Assembly: GCA_003224665.1 (NCBI GenBank)
Contig: QHZM01000174.1
Coordinates: forward strand, 1 to 16,458
Length of the DNA: 16,458 nucleotides
From: Acidobacteriota bacterium
GTDB taxonomy: Bacteria > Acidobacteriota > Terriglobia > UBA7540
Reading direction: 5' to 3'
Shown here: in pieces, positions 1 through 6,740 of the stretch
Position numbering within the stretch: the first letter of the stretch is position 1
How the letters are laid out: each line of letters opens with the position of its first letter
Program-made: the position numbers and the translations under genes
Notes under the pieces: generated by a model
What the model was told of the DNA's origin: nothing
Seen by the model: the letters and a program-made list of their open reading frames with translations, nothing else
Database searches by the model: none

Positions 1-96
1 AGGGCAGCGGGCGTGAATCACGCGAGCGGCTCGCTCGCCGTTGCGCGGGCTGCTGAAGCCCAGCCGATCCCTGACCAAGGAATCTCTAACCCATGA
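1..96 (+). CDS. Possible 3' end of an upstream suf gene (partial)
   Basis: Frame 1 is open from the window edge to a TGA at 94-96. That TGA overlaps the sufD ATG (93-95) as ATGA, the usual translational-coupling arrangement in suf operons. Third codon positions are mostly G or C, as in the neighbouring genes. The 31 visible residues are Ala-rich and carry no recognisable motif, so the product cannot be named. From known suf gene order (sufB-sufC-sufD-sufS) the best guess is the C-terminal tail of SufC, the ATPase. The stretch could equally be an untranslated leader for sufD. Confidence 0.3.
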   Translation, partial: RAAGVNHASGSLAVARAAEAQPIPDQGISNP

Positions 97-1466
97 TCGC
101 CGTCAAAGAAAACCAGGACGTTTACTTCTCGAGCTTCGAGCGTCTCGAAAAGCGGCTTGCCGGCAAGCAACCGGCCTGGCTCGGCCCGATTCGCCAGGCT
201 GCGATGAACCGCTTTGCGGAGCTCGGATTCCCCACCTCGAAGAACGAGGAATGGAAGTTCACGAGCGTGGCCCCGATCGCGAGGCTTGCCTTCGAGCCAG
301 CCGAATACGAGTTCAACACCTCCCTGGCGGCAAAGATCAAGCGCGCGCCTCTGGCGGACCTGGGTTGTAGTCGCCTGGTTTTTATGAACGGCGCGTTCTG
401 TCCCGAGCTTTCGAAACTTGAAAGCCTGTCGGCGGGAGTCAAGGCAGGAAGCCTGGCCACTGCGCTGGCAAGCGGTTCCCCGTTGCTCGAGCAGCACCTG
501 GCCCGCCACGCCCCTTACGAGCAGCACGCCTTCGTCGCCCTCAACACGGCTTTCATGGAGGACGGCGCCTACATTGAAATCCCCAAGGACACACTCCTAG
601 AAAAACCGGTTTACCTCCTCTACGTGACGACCTCGGGCGCGCCGAATCCGCGCCGCGGCGCGAGCAATGGCGAGCGCCCGCGCGTGACCCATCCCCGCAA
701 CCTCGTCCTTATCGGTCGCGGCAGCCAGGTGAGCTTCATCGAGGGGTACGTCGGACTCGAAGAGGGGGTTTATCTCACCAACGCCGTCACCGAAGTGGTG
801 GCGGGCGAGGGCGCGGTGATCAACTATCACAAGGTGGAGGCGGAAAGCGAGCGGTCGTTCCACCTGGCCACTCTCCAGTTCCAGGAAGAGAGGAGCAGCA
901 GCGTGACGACGTACTCGTTCGCGCTGGGCGGCGCGCTCGCCCGGGAAGAGATGAGGATGGTGCTTGGCGGCGAGGGCTCCGAGTGCCAGCTCAACGGACT
1001 CTACGTGACCGACGGCGGGCAACACGTCGATAACCACACGACGATCGACCACGCAAAGCCCCATTGCGGCAGCCGTGAGCTCTACAAAGGCATTTTGGAC
1101 GGCAAGTCCTCGGGAGTGTTCAACGGAAAAATCATCGTGCGCAAGGACGCCCAGAAGACCGACTCGAAGCAGAGCAACAAGAACCTTCTGCTCTCTGATG
1201 GCGCCGTGATCAACACCAAGCCCCAGCTCGAGATCTACGCCGACGACGTGAAGTGTACGCACGGGGCGACGATCGGGCAGATCGACCAGGACGCGGTGTT
1301 CTACCTCCGCTCGCGGGGGATCGGGCTCGAAGAGGCACGCAGCCTGCTGACGGGGGCCTTCGCCAACGAAATTACCGGCCGGGTGAAATACGAGCCGCTG
1401 CGCGCGCGGCTCGCGACGGCGCTCGGCGAGCGGCTCGCAAGGGGGCAGAAGGCAAGGGAGACGTGA
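93..1466 (+). CDS. sufD: SufD, Fe-S cluster scaffold subunit of SufBCD
   Basis: This 457-aa protein has the usual SufD length. SufD pairs with SufB and the SufC ATPase in the cytoplasm to form the SufBC2D scaffold on which Fe-S clusters are built; SufD is mainly linked to iron entry. The C-terminal half carries the SufB/SufD beta-helix core: the AQKTDSKQSN-type motif, then TKPQLEIYADDVKCTHGA and the FYLRSRGI segment. His390 and Cys388 in CTHGA match the conserved His (H360 in E. coli SufD) and the nearby Cys. The N-terminal helical region contains the typical NEEWKFT motif near residue 51. AAGGAA at 77-82 lies 10 nt before the ATG. The stop overlaps the sufS ATG by one base (TGATG), suggesting coupling. 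SufB is a paralogous alternative, but the length and N-terminus fit SufD. Confidence 0.95.
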   Translation: MIAVKENQDVYFSSFERLEKRLAGKQPAWLGPIRQAAMNRFAELGFPTSKNEEWKFTSVAPIARLAFEPAEYEFNTSLAAKIKRAPLADLGCSRLVFMNGAFCPELSKLESLSAGVKAGSLATALASGSPLLEQHLARHAPYEQHAFVALNTAFMEDGAYIEIPKDTLLEKPVYLLYVTTSGAPNPRRGASNGERPRVTHPRNLVLIGRGSQVSFIEGYVGLEEGVYLTNAVTEVVAGEGAVINYHKVEAESERSFHLATLQFQEERSSSVTTYSFALGGALAREEMRMVLGGEGSECQLNGLYVTDGGQHVDNHTTIDHAKPHCGSRELYKGILDGKSSGVFNGKIIVRKDAQKTDSKQSNKNLLLSDGAVINTKPQLEIYADDVKCTHGATIGQIDQDAVFYLRSRGIGLEEARSLLTGAFANEITGRVKYEPLRARLATALGERLARGQKARET

Positions 1467-2618
1467 TGCCAGCCACCACTCCTGGAATTCTCAGTCCAGC
1501 CGGGCGGGAAGGGCCAGCCGCTCCGTTGGATGTCGAAAAGGTCAGGGGAGACTTCCCGATCTTGAAGCTGAAGATCAACGGCAAGCCCCTCGTCTATCTT
1601 GACAACGCGGCGACCAGCCAGAAGCCGGCCGCGGTGATCGATGCCGAGGGGGACTTCTATCTGACGCAGTGTGCGAACATCCATCGGGGCGTGCACCAGT
1701 TGAGCGAGCGGGCGACGAAGGCGTACGAGGACGTGCGCGTAAAAGCGCAGCGGCTGATCAACGCCCGCGAGGCGCGGGAGATCGTTTTCGTCCGGGGAAC
1801 CACGGAGGCCATTAACCTGGTTGCGACTGGTTACTGCCGGAAAAAGCTCCGGGCAGGCGACGAGATCGTGATCTCCGCCATGGAGCACCACTCGAACATC
1901 GTCCCCTGGCAGATCCTGCGCGACGAAATCGGAGTGTTGCTGCGCGTGGCGCCCATCAACGACGACGGCGAAATTGTTTTCGAAGAATTCGAAAAGCTGC
2001 TGGGCCCGCGGACCGGGTTTGTCTCGGGAGCTCGACTGCGACTACTACGCCTTTTCCGGCCACAAGGTTTACGGCCCGACCGGCGTGGGGGTGCTTTACG
2101 GCAAGGCGGCGCTGCTCGAGTCCATGTCGCCTTATCAGGGCGGGGGCGACATGATCAGTTCGGTCAGCTTTGAAAAGACGATTTACAACGTCATCCCCTA
2201 CAAATTCGAAGCGGGGACGCCCAACATCGCCGGGACCGTCGCACTGGGCGCGGCGATCGATTACCTCGGCCGCGTCGGCCTCGAGAACGTGGGGACGTAC
2301 GAGCACGAACTCCTCGCCTATGCCACGGAAAAACTCTCCGGGCTTCCGGGAGTGCGGCTGATCGGCACCGCCAAGGAGAAGGCCAGCGTCGTATCGTTCG
2401 TAGTGGAGGGGGTGCATCCCCACGACGTGGGCACCATCCTCGACCAGGAGGGCATCGCCGTCCGCACCGGCCATCATTGCGCCCAGCCGCTCATGGAGCG
2501 GTTTGGAGTGCCGGCGACGGTGCGGGCTTCGTTCGCCTTCTACAACACCCGGCAGGACGTGGACGCCCTTGTGTCGGGCATCAAGAAGGTGAAGGAGATT
2601 TTCCACGACCTTTCGTAG
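1466..2618 (+). pseudogene. sufS: SufS cysteine desulfurase, disrupted by internal out-of-frame deletion
   Basis: SufS is the PLP-dependent group II cysteine desulfurase that passes persulfide sulfur to SufU for cluster assembly. Residues 1-187 from ATG 1466 read as normal SufS: YLDNAATSQKP, IHRGVHQLS, VRGTTEAIN and the MEHHSN motif with the PLP-stacking His. At about 2024-2030 the reading shifts into another frame. It continues as LDCDYYAFSGHKVYGPTG, with the PLP-binding Lys, then RTGHHCAQPLM with the catalytic Cys, to a stop at 2618. By comparison with E. coli SufS, about 44 residues are missing at the junction. These include the HVSN...LG segment and the VDGAQ motif whose Asp and Gln contact PLP. 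So this is a deletion of about 130 bp plus a frame change, not a single-base slip. Left uncorrected, translation stops at 2173. The second half has no convincing start of its own (only a TTG at 1974). An assembly or sequencing error is possible. Confidence 0.88.
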
Positions 2619-2645
2619 GCCGTGTTGATCGGCGGAAAAAACAAT

Positions 2646-2966
2646 ATGATCAGCGTCACTCCCAAGGCGGTCGCAAAAATTCGAGAGATGCTCGAGGCCA
2701 ACAACGTCCAGGGCGGGCTGAGGTTGGGCCTGGCGGGGGGCGGCTGCTCCGGGCTGAGCTACAAGTTCAAATTTGAGTCCGAGCCGCGCCCAACCGACCA
2801 CGTGTTCGAGTACGACGGCGTCAAGGTGTTCGTCGATCCCAAGAGCTACGCGTACCTCGAGGGCTTGACGCTCGACTACCACGAGTCGCTGATGGAGAGC
2901 CGGTTTGTATTTGAGAATCCGAACGCCCAGAAGACCTGCTCGTGCGGAAAGTCTTTTCTGGCCTGA
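2646..2966 (+). CDS. sufA: A-type Fe-S carrier (HesB/IscA/SufA family)
   Basis: This is a 106-aa protein of the HesB/IscA family, which accepts Fe-S clusters from the scaffold and passes them to apoproteins. The three invariant cysteines are present: Cys34 in GGGCSGLSY and Cys98 and Cys100 in the C-terminal CSCGKSF motif. The length is typical. I chose ATG 2646 because GGCGG at 2631-2635 sits 10 nt upstream and the protein then starts MISVTPKA, as in the family. A GTG at 2622 would add eight residues without a better ribosome site. It lies 27 nt after the sufS stop, so it is in the suf operon. The symbol sufA follows context; ErpA- or IscA-type naming cannot be excluded. Confidence 0.92.
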   Translation: MISVTPKAVAKIREMLEANNVQGGLRLGLAGGGCSGLSYKFKFESEPRPTDHVFEYDGVKVFVDPKSYAYLEGLTLDYHESLMESRFVFENPNAQKTCSCGKSFLA

Positions 2967-3007
2967 AGTCGCGGCGTGAATCCAGTTGAGGAAGGGCTGT
3001 TGACAGG

Positions 3008-3457
3008 ATGTCGGACCTACTCGCGCTCTATCAGGAAGTCATCCTCGACCACACGAAACGGCCGCGAAACTTCCGCGCTCTGGCTGAGCCGAGCCGGCAC
3101 GCGGAGGGTTACAATCCGCTTTGCGGTGACAAGGTGACGATTTACTTGAGGATGGACGGAGACAGGATTTCCGATATCAGCTTCCAGGGGTCCGGTTGCG
3201 CCATTTCCACGGCTTCGGCGTCCATCCTGACGGAAAGTTTGAAGGGCAAGACGCGCTCGGAGGCCGATGCCCTTTTCGAACGGTTTCACGACCTGGTGAC
3301 GGGGAAGGGAGAGGGGAACGGAAAACTTCTCCCGCTGGGAAAGCTCGCCGTATTTTCCGGCGTGTCGGAATTTCCGACGCGGGTGAAATGCGCGACGCTC
3401 GCGTGGCATACGTTTCGCAGCGCGCTGAGCGGCGGCGAGACGGCGACAACGGAGTGA
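3008..3457 (+). CDS. sufU: SufU, zinc-dependent sulfurtransferase partner of SufS
   Basis: This 149-aa IscU-like fold protein is of the SufU type. In the Bacillus-type pathway SufU receives persulfide from SufS through a zinc-bound site and hands it to SufBCD. The expected ligands are visible: Cys39 and Asp41 in NPLCGD, Cys64 in GSGCAIS, and Cys128 in RVKCATLAW. The insert of about 20 residues before the last Cys (around residues 95-115) separates SufU from IscU, which lacks it and instead has an LPPVK motif for HscA. The start ATG at 3008 follows GAGGAAGGG at 2988-2996. It lies 41 nt after the A-type carrier and 21 nt before sufT. Its presence implies a functional SufS elsewhere or originally here. 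Confidence 0.93.
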   Translation: MSDLLALYQEVILDHTKRPRNFRALAEPSRHAEGYNPLCGDKVTIYLRMDGDRISDISFQGSGCAISTASASILTESLKGKTRSEADALFERFHDLVTGKGEGNGKLLPLGKLAVFSGVSEFPTRVKCATLAWHTFRSALSGGETATTE

Positions 3458-3478
3458 ACGAATAAACTTTTCGAGGTT

Positions 3479-3805
3479 ATGGCCGTGGACGGACTCGAAG
3501 CCATCGCTCTTCAAGACAAAGTGATCGAAGTCTTGCGGTCCTGTTACGACCCGGAAATCCCGGTGAATATTTACGAGCTCGGGCTGGTTTACGAGACCAA
3601 GGTTGAAACTACGGGTGAGGTCAATATCAAGATGACGCTCACCGCGCCGAACTGCCCCGCGGCGGGTTCGCTGCCGGCGGAAATCCAGGAGAAGGTGAAG
3701 GCTGTTCCCGGCGTCGCGTCGGTGAAAGTCGACGTGGTCTGGGACCCTCCTTGGGACCCGAGCAAGATGACTGACGCAGCCAGACTCCAGCTCGGAATGT
3801 TTTGA
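3479..3805 (+). CDS. sufT: SufT / MIP18-type (DUF59) Fe-S maturation protein
   Basis: This 108-aa single-domain DUF59 (MIP18/PaaD-like) protein belongs to the SufT group, which helps mature Fe-S proteins and is often the last gene of suf operons in Gram-positives and several other phyla. Visible motifs are DPEIPVNIYELGLVY (residues 24-38), the TLTAPNCP turn with Cys59, and WDPPWDPSKM (88-97). The length is typical. The ATG at 3479 has GAGG only 2 nt upstream. A GTG at 3485, two codons later, is 8 nt from the same GAGG and may be the true start. It lies 21 nt after sufU in the same operon. Confidence 0.9.
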   Translation: MAVDGLEAIALQDKVIEVLRSCYDPEIPVNIYELGLVYETKVETTGEVNIKMTLTAPNCPAAGSLPAEIQEKVKAVPGVASVKVDVVWDPPWDPSKMTDAARLQLGMF

Positions 3806-3821
3806 CGGCGGGCGGCTGCTG

Positions 3822-3833
3822 AGCGCATGCGCT
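3822..3833. promoter_or_regulatory. 12-bp perfect palindrome upstream of the Rrf2 gene
   Basis: AGCGCATGCGCT is a perfect palindrome in the 104-bp gap between sufT and the Rrf2 regulator. Rrf2 proteins bind dyad operators and often autoregulate, so this could be an operator or a short 3' hairpin of the suf transcript. A second dyad, GGCCG (3870-3874) with CGGCC (3882-3886), lies closer to the Rrf2 start. Neither is proven, and no clear -35/-10 pair is visible here. Confidence 0.25.
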
Positions 3834-3909
3834 TCAACCGAAAAAAGCGGTCTCCTCTCACCCGGCGGTGGCCGGCTTTGACGGCCGACCGTCCATCGGG
3901 AGGTTAACT

Positions 3910-4413
3910 ATGAAACTGAGTTCCCAGGAAGAATACGGACTTCGCTGCCTGCTCCGGATCGCGCGGCAAAGCGAGTCGGGCGGCCTGACCATCCCTGAGA
4001 TCAGCCAGGCGGAGGGAATTTCGAGTCACTACGTCGCGAAGCTGCTCAGGATTCTGCGACGCGGGGGCCTGGTGAAAAGCGCGCGAGGCCAGGCGGGGGG
4101 CTACACGCTGGCGCGGCCTGCCACTGAGACGGTGGTCGGGGCAGCCCTTGCGGTGCTGGGGGGCCGTCTCTTCGAGTCCGATTTCTGCCAGGAGCACGCG
4201 GGAGTTGAGAAAACGTGCACGAACTCGGTAGATTGCTCGATCCGCTCGCTTTGGCAAACGGTCCAGGTCGTGGTCGATCAAGTGCTCAGTAAGACGACGC
4301 TGAAAGATTTGCTCCATAACGAACAGGAGATGACGACGTGGGTCGGGCACCTGGTTAAAGTTTCCGGAGTCCCGGCGAAGCCTCAAGATAAACCTGCCGA
4401 AGTCACCGGGTGA
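3910..4413 (+). CDS. Rrf2-family regulator, likely Fe-S sensing (IscR/SufR-like)
   Basis: This 167-aa winged-helix regulator is of the Rrf2 family. It begins MKLSSQEEYGLRCLLRIA, characteristic of the family N-terminus. The helix-turn-helix spans about residues 26-60 (IPEISQAEGISSHYVAKLLRIL), followed by the wing GQAGGYTLARP. Three cysteines at 93, 103 and 109 match the cluster-binding loop of IscR-type members, with spacing C-x9-C-x5-C rather than the C-x5-C-x5-C of E. coli IscR. GGGAGG at 3898-3903 is a strong ribosome site 6 nt before ATG 3910, so I preferred it to the upstream in-frame start at 3868. It sits just downstream of the suf genes, whereas suf repressors are more often first in the operon. 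The likely role is to repress or activate suf according to cluster supply; the target is inferred from position. Confidence 0.9.
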   Translation: MKLSSQEEYGLRCLLRIARQSESGGLTIPEISQAEGISSHYVAKLLRILRRGGLVKSARGQAGGYTLARPATETVVGAALAVLGGRLFESDFCQEHAGVEKTCTNSVDCSIRSLWQTVQVVVDQVLSKTTLKDLLHNEQEMTTWVGHLVKVSGVPAKPQDKPAEVTG

Positions 4414-4809
4414 ACGGGGCCTTGAAACCTTTCGAAGCCGGGCGGGCCTTTTCCTGGCGCATCATCCCAACTCCGCTGTTTGCAATCCCGAAATCAGGAG
4501 ATCAAAGAGCCGCCGAATTGAGGCAGGGATGCCGCGGATTTTTCGCGCCCGGCGGCAGAGTCGGCCTGGCGATCGGCGACGCAGCTCGAATGGGTTTGTC
4601 CGGTAAGTCGTTGATGGCCGGCGTGGGAGGCTTGTTGCGCGCTCAGGCGGTCTTGGCCGAGAAACCCGCGGGGGTCGTCCTGCTGAAGCTTGACTTGACC
4701 TGAGGCCGGTCGCGTTCCGCATCGCCGCGCCCGCCTTCGGCTTGGGCTGGCGAGAGCCGTCCATGGTTGCGATTGACGTTCTGTGCCCAGGATTTTCCTG
4801 CACCTGAGG

Positions 4810-4835
4810 CTGTCCTGTCGGACAGTTACCGACAC
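4810..4835. promoter_or_regulatory. Cluster of four (C/G)TGTC elements
   Basis: Within 26 bp there are CTGTC at 4810-4814, CTGTC at 4815-4819, GACAG at 4821-4825 and GACAC at 4831-4835. The last two are (C/G)TGTC on the other strand. The middle pair forms the perfect dyad CTGTC-G-GACAG. A (C/G)TGTC core has been described for PilR sites upstream of Pseudomonas pilA, and a sigma-54-type promoter of pilin genes lies about 360 bp downstream. Binding by a PilR-like activator is inference. Confidence 0.3.
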
Positions 4836-4900
4836 TGGCCTCCATTCGGCCTTTCGTCCAATTGTATTGTTGCCGCGCCTCCCCCAGAATGTAAAAAGGA

Positions 4901-4937
4901 GCTTCAGAGCCTCGAGGGCCCTCGAAGCGGAGGCTTC
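4901..4937. repeat. Overlapping, mutually exclusive hairpins
   Basis: GCTTC (4901-4905), GAAGC (4924-4928) and GCTTC (4933-4937) allow two alternative stems that share the central GAAGC. One closes over the 14-bp palindrome TCGAGGGCCCTCGA (4912-4925). The other is a tight GAAGC-GGAG-GCTTC hairpin. Such competing stems can act as RNA switches, but no transcript through here is established. Confidence 0.35.
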
Positions 4938-5006
4938 ATAGGTAGGCGAGCGCAAATTTGGTGTACTGAGCGGCTCGATTCGCTGGTTGAAACCACCTGC
5001 CCGCAG

Positions 5007-5029
5007 AAAAAACGACGGCTTTCTCCGTC
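5007..5029 (-). terminator. Weak minus-strand intrinsic terminator-like hairpin
   Basis: Read on the minus strand, GACGG (from 5029), a six-base loop, CCGTC, G and then six T residues (5012 to 5007) make a short stem followed by a U-tract. The stem is only 5 bp and no minus-strand gene is visible upstream of it, so it may be chance or may insulate antisense transcription. Confidence 0.25.
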
Positions 5030-5058
5030 CATTCTGCTGAGATACAGCCGGGAGCAAA

Positions 5059-5073
5059 TGACAAGATATGTCA
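5059..5073. promoter_or_regulatory. TGACA-N5-TGTCA dyad, candidate activator site
   Basis: A perfect inverted repeat (TGACA AGATA TGTCA) is centred about 148 bp upstream of the expected start of transcription from the sigma-54 promoter at 5188-5203. That is a normal distance for an enhancer-binding protein site. Each half contains a TGTC core on one strand, resembling PilR-type elements. Its role is inferred from position and symmetry. Confidence 0.35.
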
Positions 5074-5187
5074 CTCGGTATGATTGAAATTGTAACAAGA
5101 GACGCATCGGGCTGGAGAGAGGAGCCCTCGGGCAAAGCTAATTCAAGACGGCTCAACGTGTTGGCCGCGCAGGGTGGTTGTTGGCCC

Positions 5188-5203
5188 TGGCAAGGGAATT
5201 GCT
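5188..5203 (+). promoter_or_regulatory. Sigma-54 (RpoN) promoter of the minor pilin operon
   Basis: TGGCAAGGGAATTGCT, preceded by C at 5187, matches the RpoN consensus YTGGCACG-N4-TTGCW with a single mismatch (A for C at 5193). The invariant GG (5189-5190) and GC (5201-5202) are separated by exactly 10 bases, as required. Transcription would start near 5214, leaving a leader of about 190 nt before the first pilin ATG at 5403. Sigma-54 control by PilS/PilR-type systems is well known for pilin genes in Pseudomonas, Geobacter and Myxococcus. This is a prediction from sequence. Confidence 0.65.
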
Positions 5204-5402
5204 CTACTTATTTGGTTGCGCGGCTTTTTCATTCAGTCGTTTGCTCGAAAGCTTGAAGGTCCCGGGGAACTGGTCTAAAGTTATTGGACAAGAGGGGAGA
5301 TTTCGCACGCCAATCGAATGGCCGGCCACCGCGGGCCAAATGACTAAAGTCCAGCGGCTGCCCTTGCGCAGCGGGACCTCGGATCTACCCACGGGAGACA
5401 GG

Positions 5403-6053
5403 ATGAGCCTCCATCCGGCAACTAAAGGCACCTCGGGATTCACGATGCTCGAGCTGCTGTTGACGCTCCTGATCACAGGGGTCATCGCCGCCATGGCCTT
5501 GCCGTCGGCGCTCAATTCGCTTCGCGATTATCACTTGCACTCGGACGCCTCGGCTATTGCCAATTTCTTGAATCTCGCCCGGATGGACGCCGCACGTCAA
5601 TACGCCCCCTACGCGCTCGACCTCGATCCTTCGGTCACGCCTGCGACATTCACAATTGAAAAGCTGGCAAGCGCCACCTACGACCCGATGAACCCGTCGT
5701 CATCAGGCGCTTACGCGTCCCTCAGCCCTCAAGTTTTCGAGCTGGGGACTCAATACGCGTCTACGGACTCGACCTTTACAATTTGCCGTCCAGCGGGTGT
5801 CAGTGCGTACCCCGGGCCCATCACGGCCGATCCGGGGAGTTGCACCGGACCTTTTCAGTTTTGTTTCAACACTCGCGGCATGCCCGTGCAGTGTGCCGCT
5901 TCGGGGAGTCCCGGCACTCCGTTACCGAACGGCGGCATTGCCATCTACATGCAAAACCCGAACGGGCTCAAGGACGCCGTCACGATCGCTGCGGGTGGCG
6001 TGGTCCAGGCATGGAACTGGAGCACAGTTGCAACGAAGTGGTACCTCAGGTGA
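5403..6053 (+). CDS. fimT: GspH/FimT-type minor prepilin
   Basis: This is a 216-aa type IV prepilin-like protein of the GspH/FimT/FimU group. Leader residues 1-12 end in Gly12, followed by FTMLE, giving the prepilin peptidase (PilD) cleavage G/F and the Glu at mature position 5. A hydrophobic helix follows (about residues 13-35), then a beta-rich C-terminal domain with four cysteines, enough for two disulfides. In type IV pili these minor pilins help start fibre assembly and sit near the tip. GGGAG at 5393-5397 precedes ATG 5403 by 5 nt, so I rejected the long upstream extension to 5178, which would put residues in front of the leader. It is the first gene of a four-gene minor pilin operon, with pilV starting 55 nt after its stop. 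Confidence 0.85.
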   Translation: MSLHPATKGTSGFTMLELLLTLLITGVIAAMALPSALNSLRDYHLHSDASAIANFLNLARMDAARQYAPYALDLDPSVTPATFTIEKLASATYDPMNPSSSGAYASLSPQVFELGTQYASTDSTFTICRPAGVSAYPGPITADPGSCTGPFQFCFNTRGMPVQCAASGSPGTPLPNGGIAIYMQNPNGLKDAVTIAAGGVVQAWNWSTVATKWYLR

Positions 6054-6108
6054 GGCGCGGCAGGCAGATGGCGCGAGGGATGGCCCGCGCCGGCGAAGGG
6101 AGAAAGCC

Positions 6109-6726
6109 ATGAAGAAAGCAAGTCGCGACCGCGGTGTAACGCTGATCGAGACCATGGTCGCGGTCATGATCGCGCTGATCGGGATGTTCGGCCTGGGAAA
6201 CCTGGTCTTCAGGGCCACGGTCACGAGCAAGAACCAGGGCACAGAAATGACCCGCGCCGTGATTTACGCCCAGGATAAGATCGAGAAAATCCTCTCGCTC
6301 GCTGCCGTCCCAACCAACGGCAGCCAGGGCGACTTCGCCGCCTGCACCCAGGCGGCCTCGTTGCAGCCGAGCGTGTGCAATACGACGGGTATCACGGCCA
6401 GCGGCTGGGTCACCGGTCTGCTGGCTGGGGGATCGGCCAGCCCGGTCCAAATCGGCTGCCCGAGCTCGGGTGCCAACGTGGGCTATATGGACTTCATGGA
6501 CACCACGGGATCGCAGGTGGACCCGTGCACGAATGCCGGCCTCGGCTTTGCCTATGTCCGCCAGTGGCGGATTACGGACCTGACCTCTTCAACTTCGCCG
6601 CCATCCTTTACCGGCGGACCGGCGGCCAAGCAGGTTACGGTGGCGGTCTATTCTTTGGCGGCGGTGAACGCCATTGGCGGAAAGCCGATTGTGATCGTCA
6701 CCAGTCTGATTTCGAATCCTAATTAA
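6109..6726 (+). CDS. pilV: PilV-type minor prepilin
   Basis: This 205-aa prepilin-like protein has a short basic leader (MKKASRDRG), a cleavage site Gly9/Val10 and VTLIE with Glu14 at mature position 5. The hydrophobic segment spans about residues 10-33 and matches the PilV/GspI style (VTLIETMVAVMIALIGMFG). The mature part has four cysteines. GAAGGGAGA at 6095-6103 is a good ribosome site just before ATG 6109. PilV acts with the other minor pilins in priming and capping type IV pili at the inner membrane and fibre tip. The assignment to PilV rather than GspI rests on the N-terminus and on gene order, and is supported by the PilW- and PilX-like genes that follow. The next gene starts 14 nt after the stop. 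Confidence 0.85.
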   Translation: MKKASRDRGVTLIETMVAVMIALIGMFGLGNLVFRATVTSKNQGTEMTRAVIYAQDKIEKILSLAAVPTNGSQGDFAACTQAASLQPSVCNTTGITASGWVTGLLAGGSASPVQIGCPSSGANVGYMDFMDTTGSQVDPCTNAGLGFAYVRQWRITDLTSSTSPPSFTGGPAAKQVTVAVYSLAAVNAIGGKPIVIVTSLISNPN

Positions 6727-6740
6727 GCGGAGATTCCCCC

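Larger units (their letters stand above)
4414..5187. other. Non-coding region with multiple dyads, no supported gene
   Basis: No convincing gene is visible in this stretch between the Rrf2 gene and the sigma-54 promoter. The longer open frames (for example 4410-4703 plus, 4494-5156 minus and 4767-5087 plus) lack good ribosome sites, family motifs and a protein-like composition. The part from about 4840 to 5160 is less GC-rich than the flanking genes. What it does hold is a series of inverted repeats listed separately: a CTGTC/GACAG cluster at 4810-4835, a 14-bp palindrome and overlapping hairpins at 4901-4937, and a TGACA-N5-TGTCA dyad at 5059-5073. This suggests a regulatory region rather than a decayed gene. 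Confidence 0.6.

Noticed and set aside
597..1262. 221-codon minus-strand frame inside sufD
   Set aside because: It lies wholly within a confidently identified sufD gene and reads as a shadow of its high-GC codons.
1974..2618. Second half of sufS as an independent gene
   Set aside because: It begins only at a TTG inside the first half, lacks the N-terminal PLP-domain motifs, and is clearly the continuation of the broken sufS.
4410..4703. 97-codon plus-strand frame overlapping the end of the Rrf2 gene (GTG start)
   Set aside because: It has no ribosome site of its own and no recognised motif, and its composition resembles other non-coding frames in this region.
4767..5087. 106-codon plus-strand frame in the region before the pilin promoter
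   Set aside because: No motif, no ribosome site and a mixed composition; the sigma-54 promoter downstream would not serve it.
4494..5156. 220-codon minus-strand frame
   Set aside because: It is Ser/Arg/Gln-rich, lacks a ribosome site and any family motif, and covers the regulatory dyads; it is typical of a chance frame in GC-rich DNA.
5178..5402. N-terminal extension of the fimT-like protein
   Set aside because: It would put 75 residues before the prepilin leader and overlap the sigma-54 promoter; ATG 5403 has a good ribosome site and gives a normal leader.
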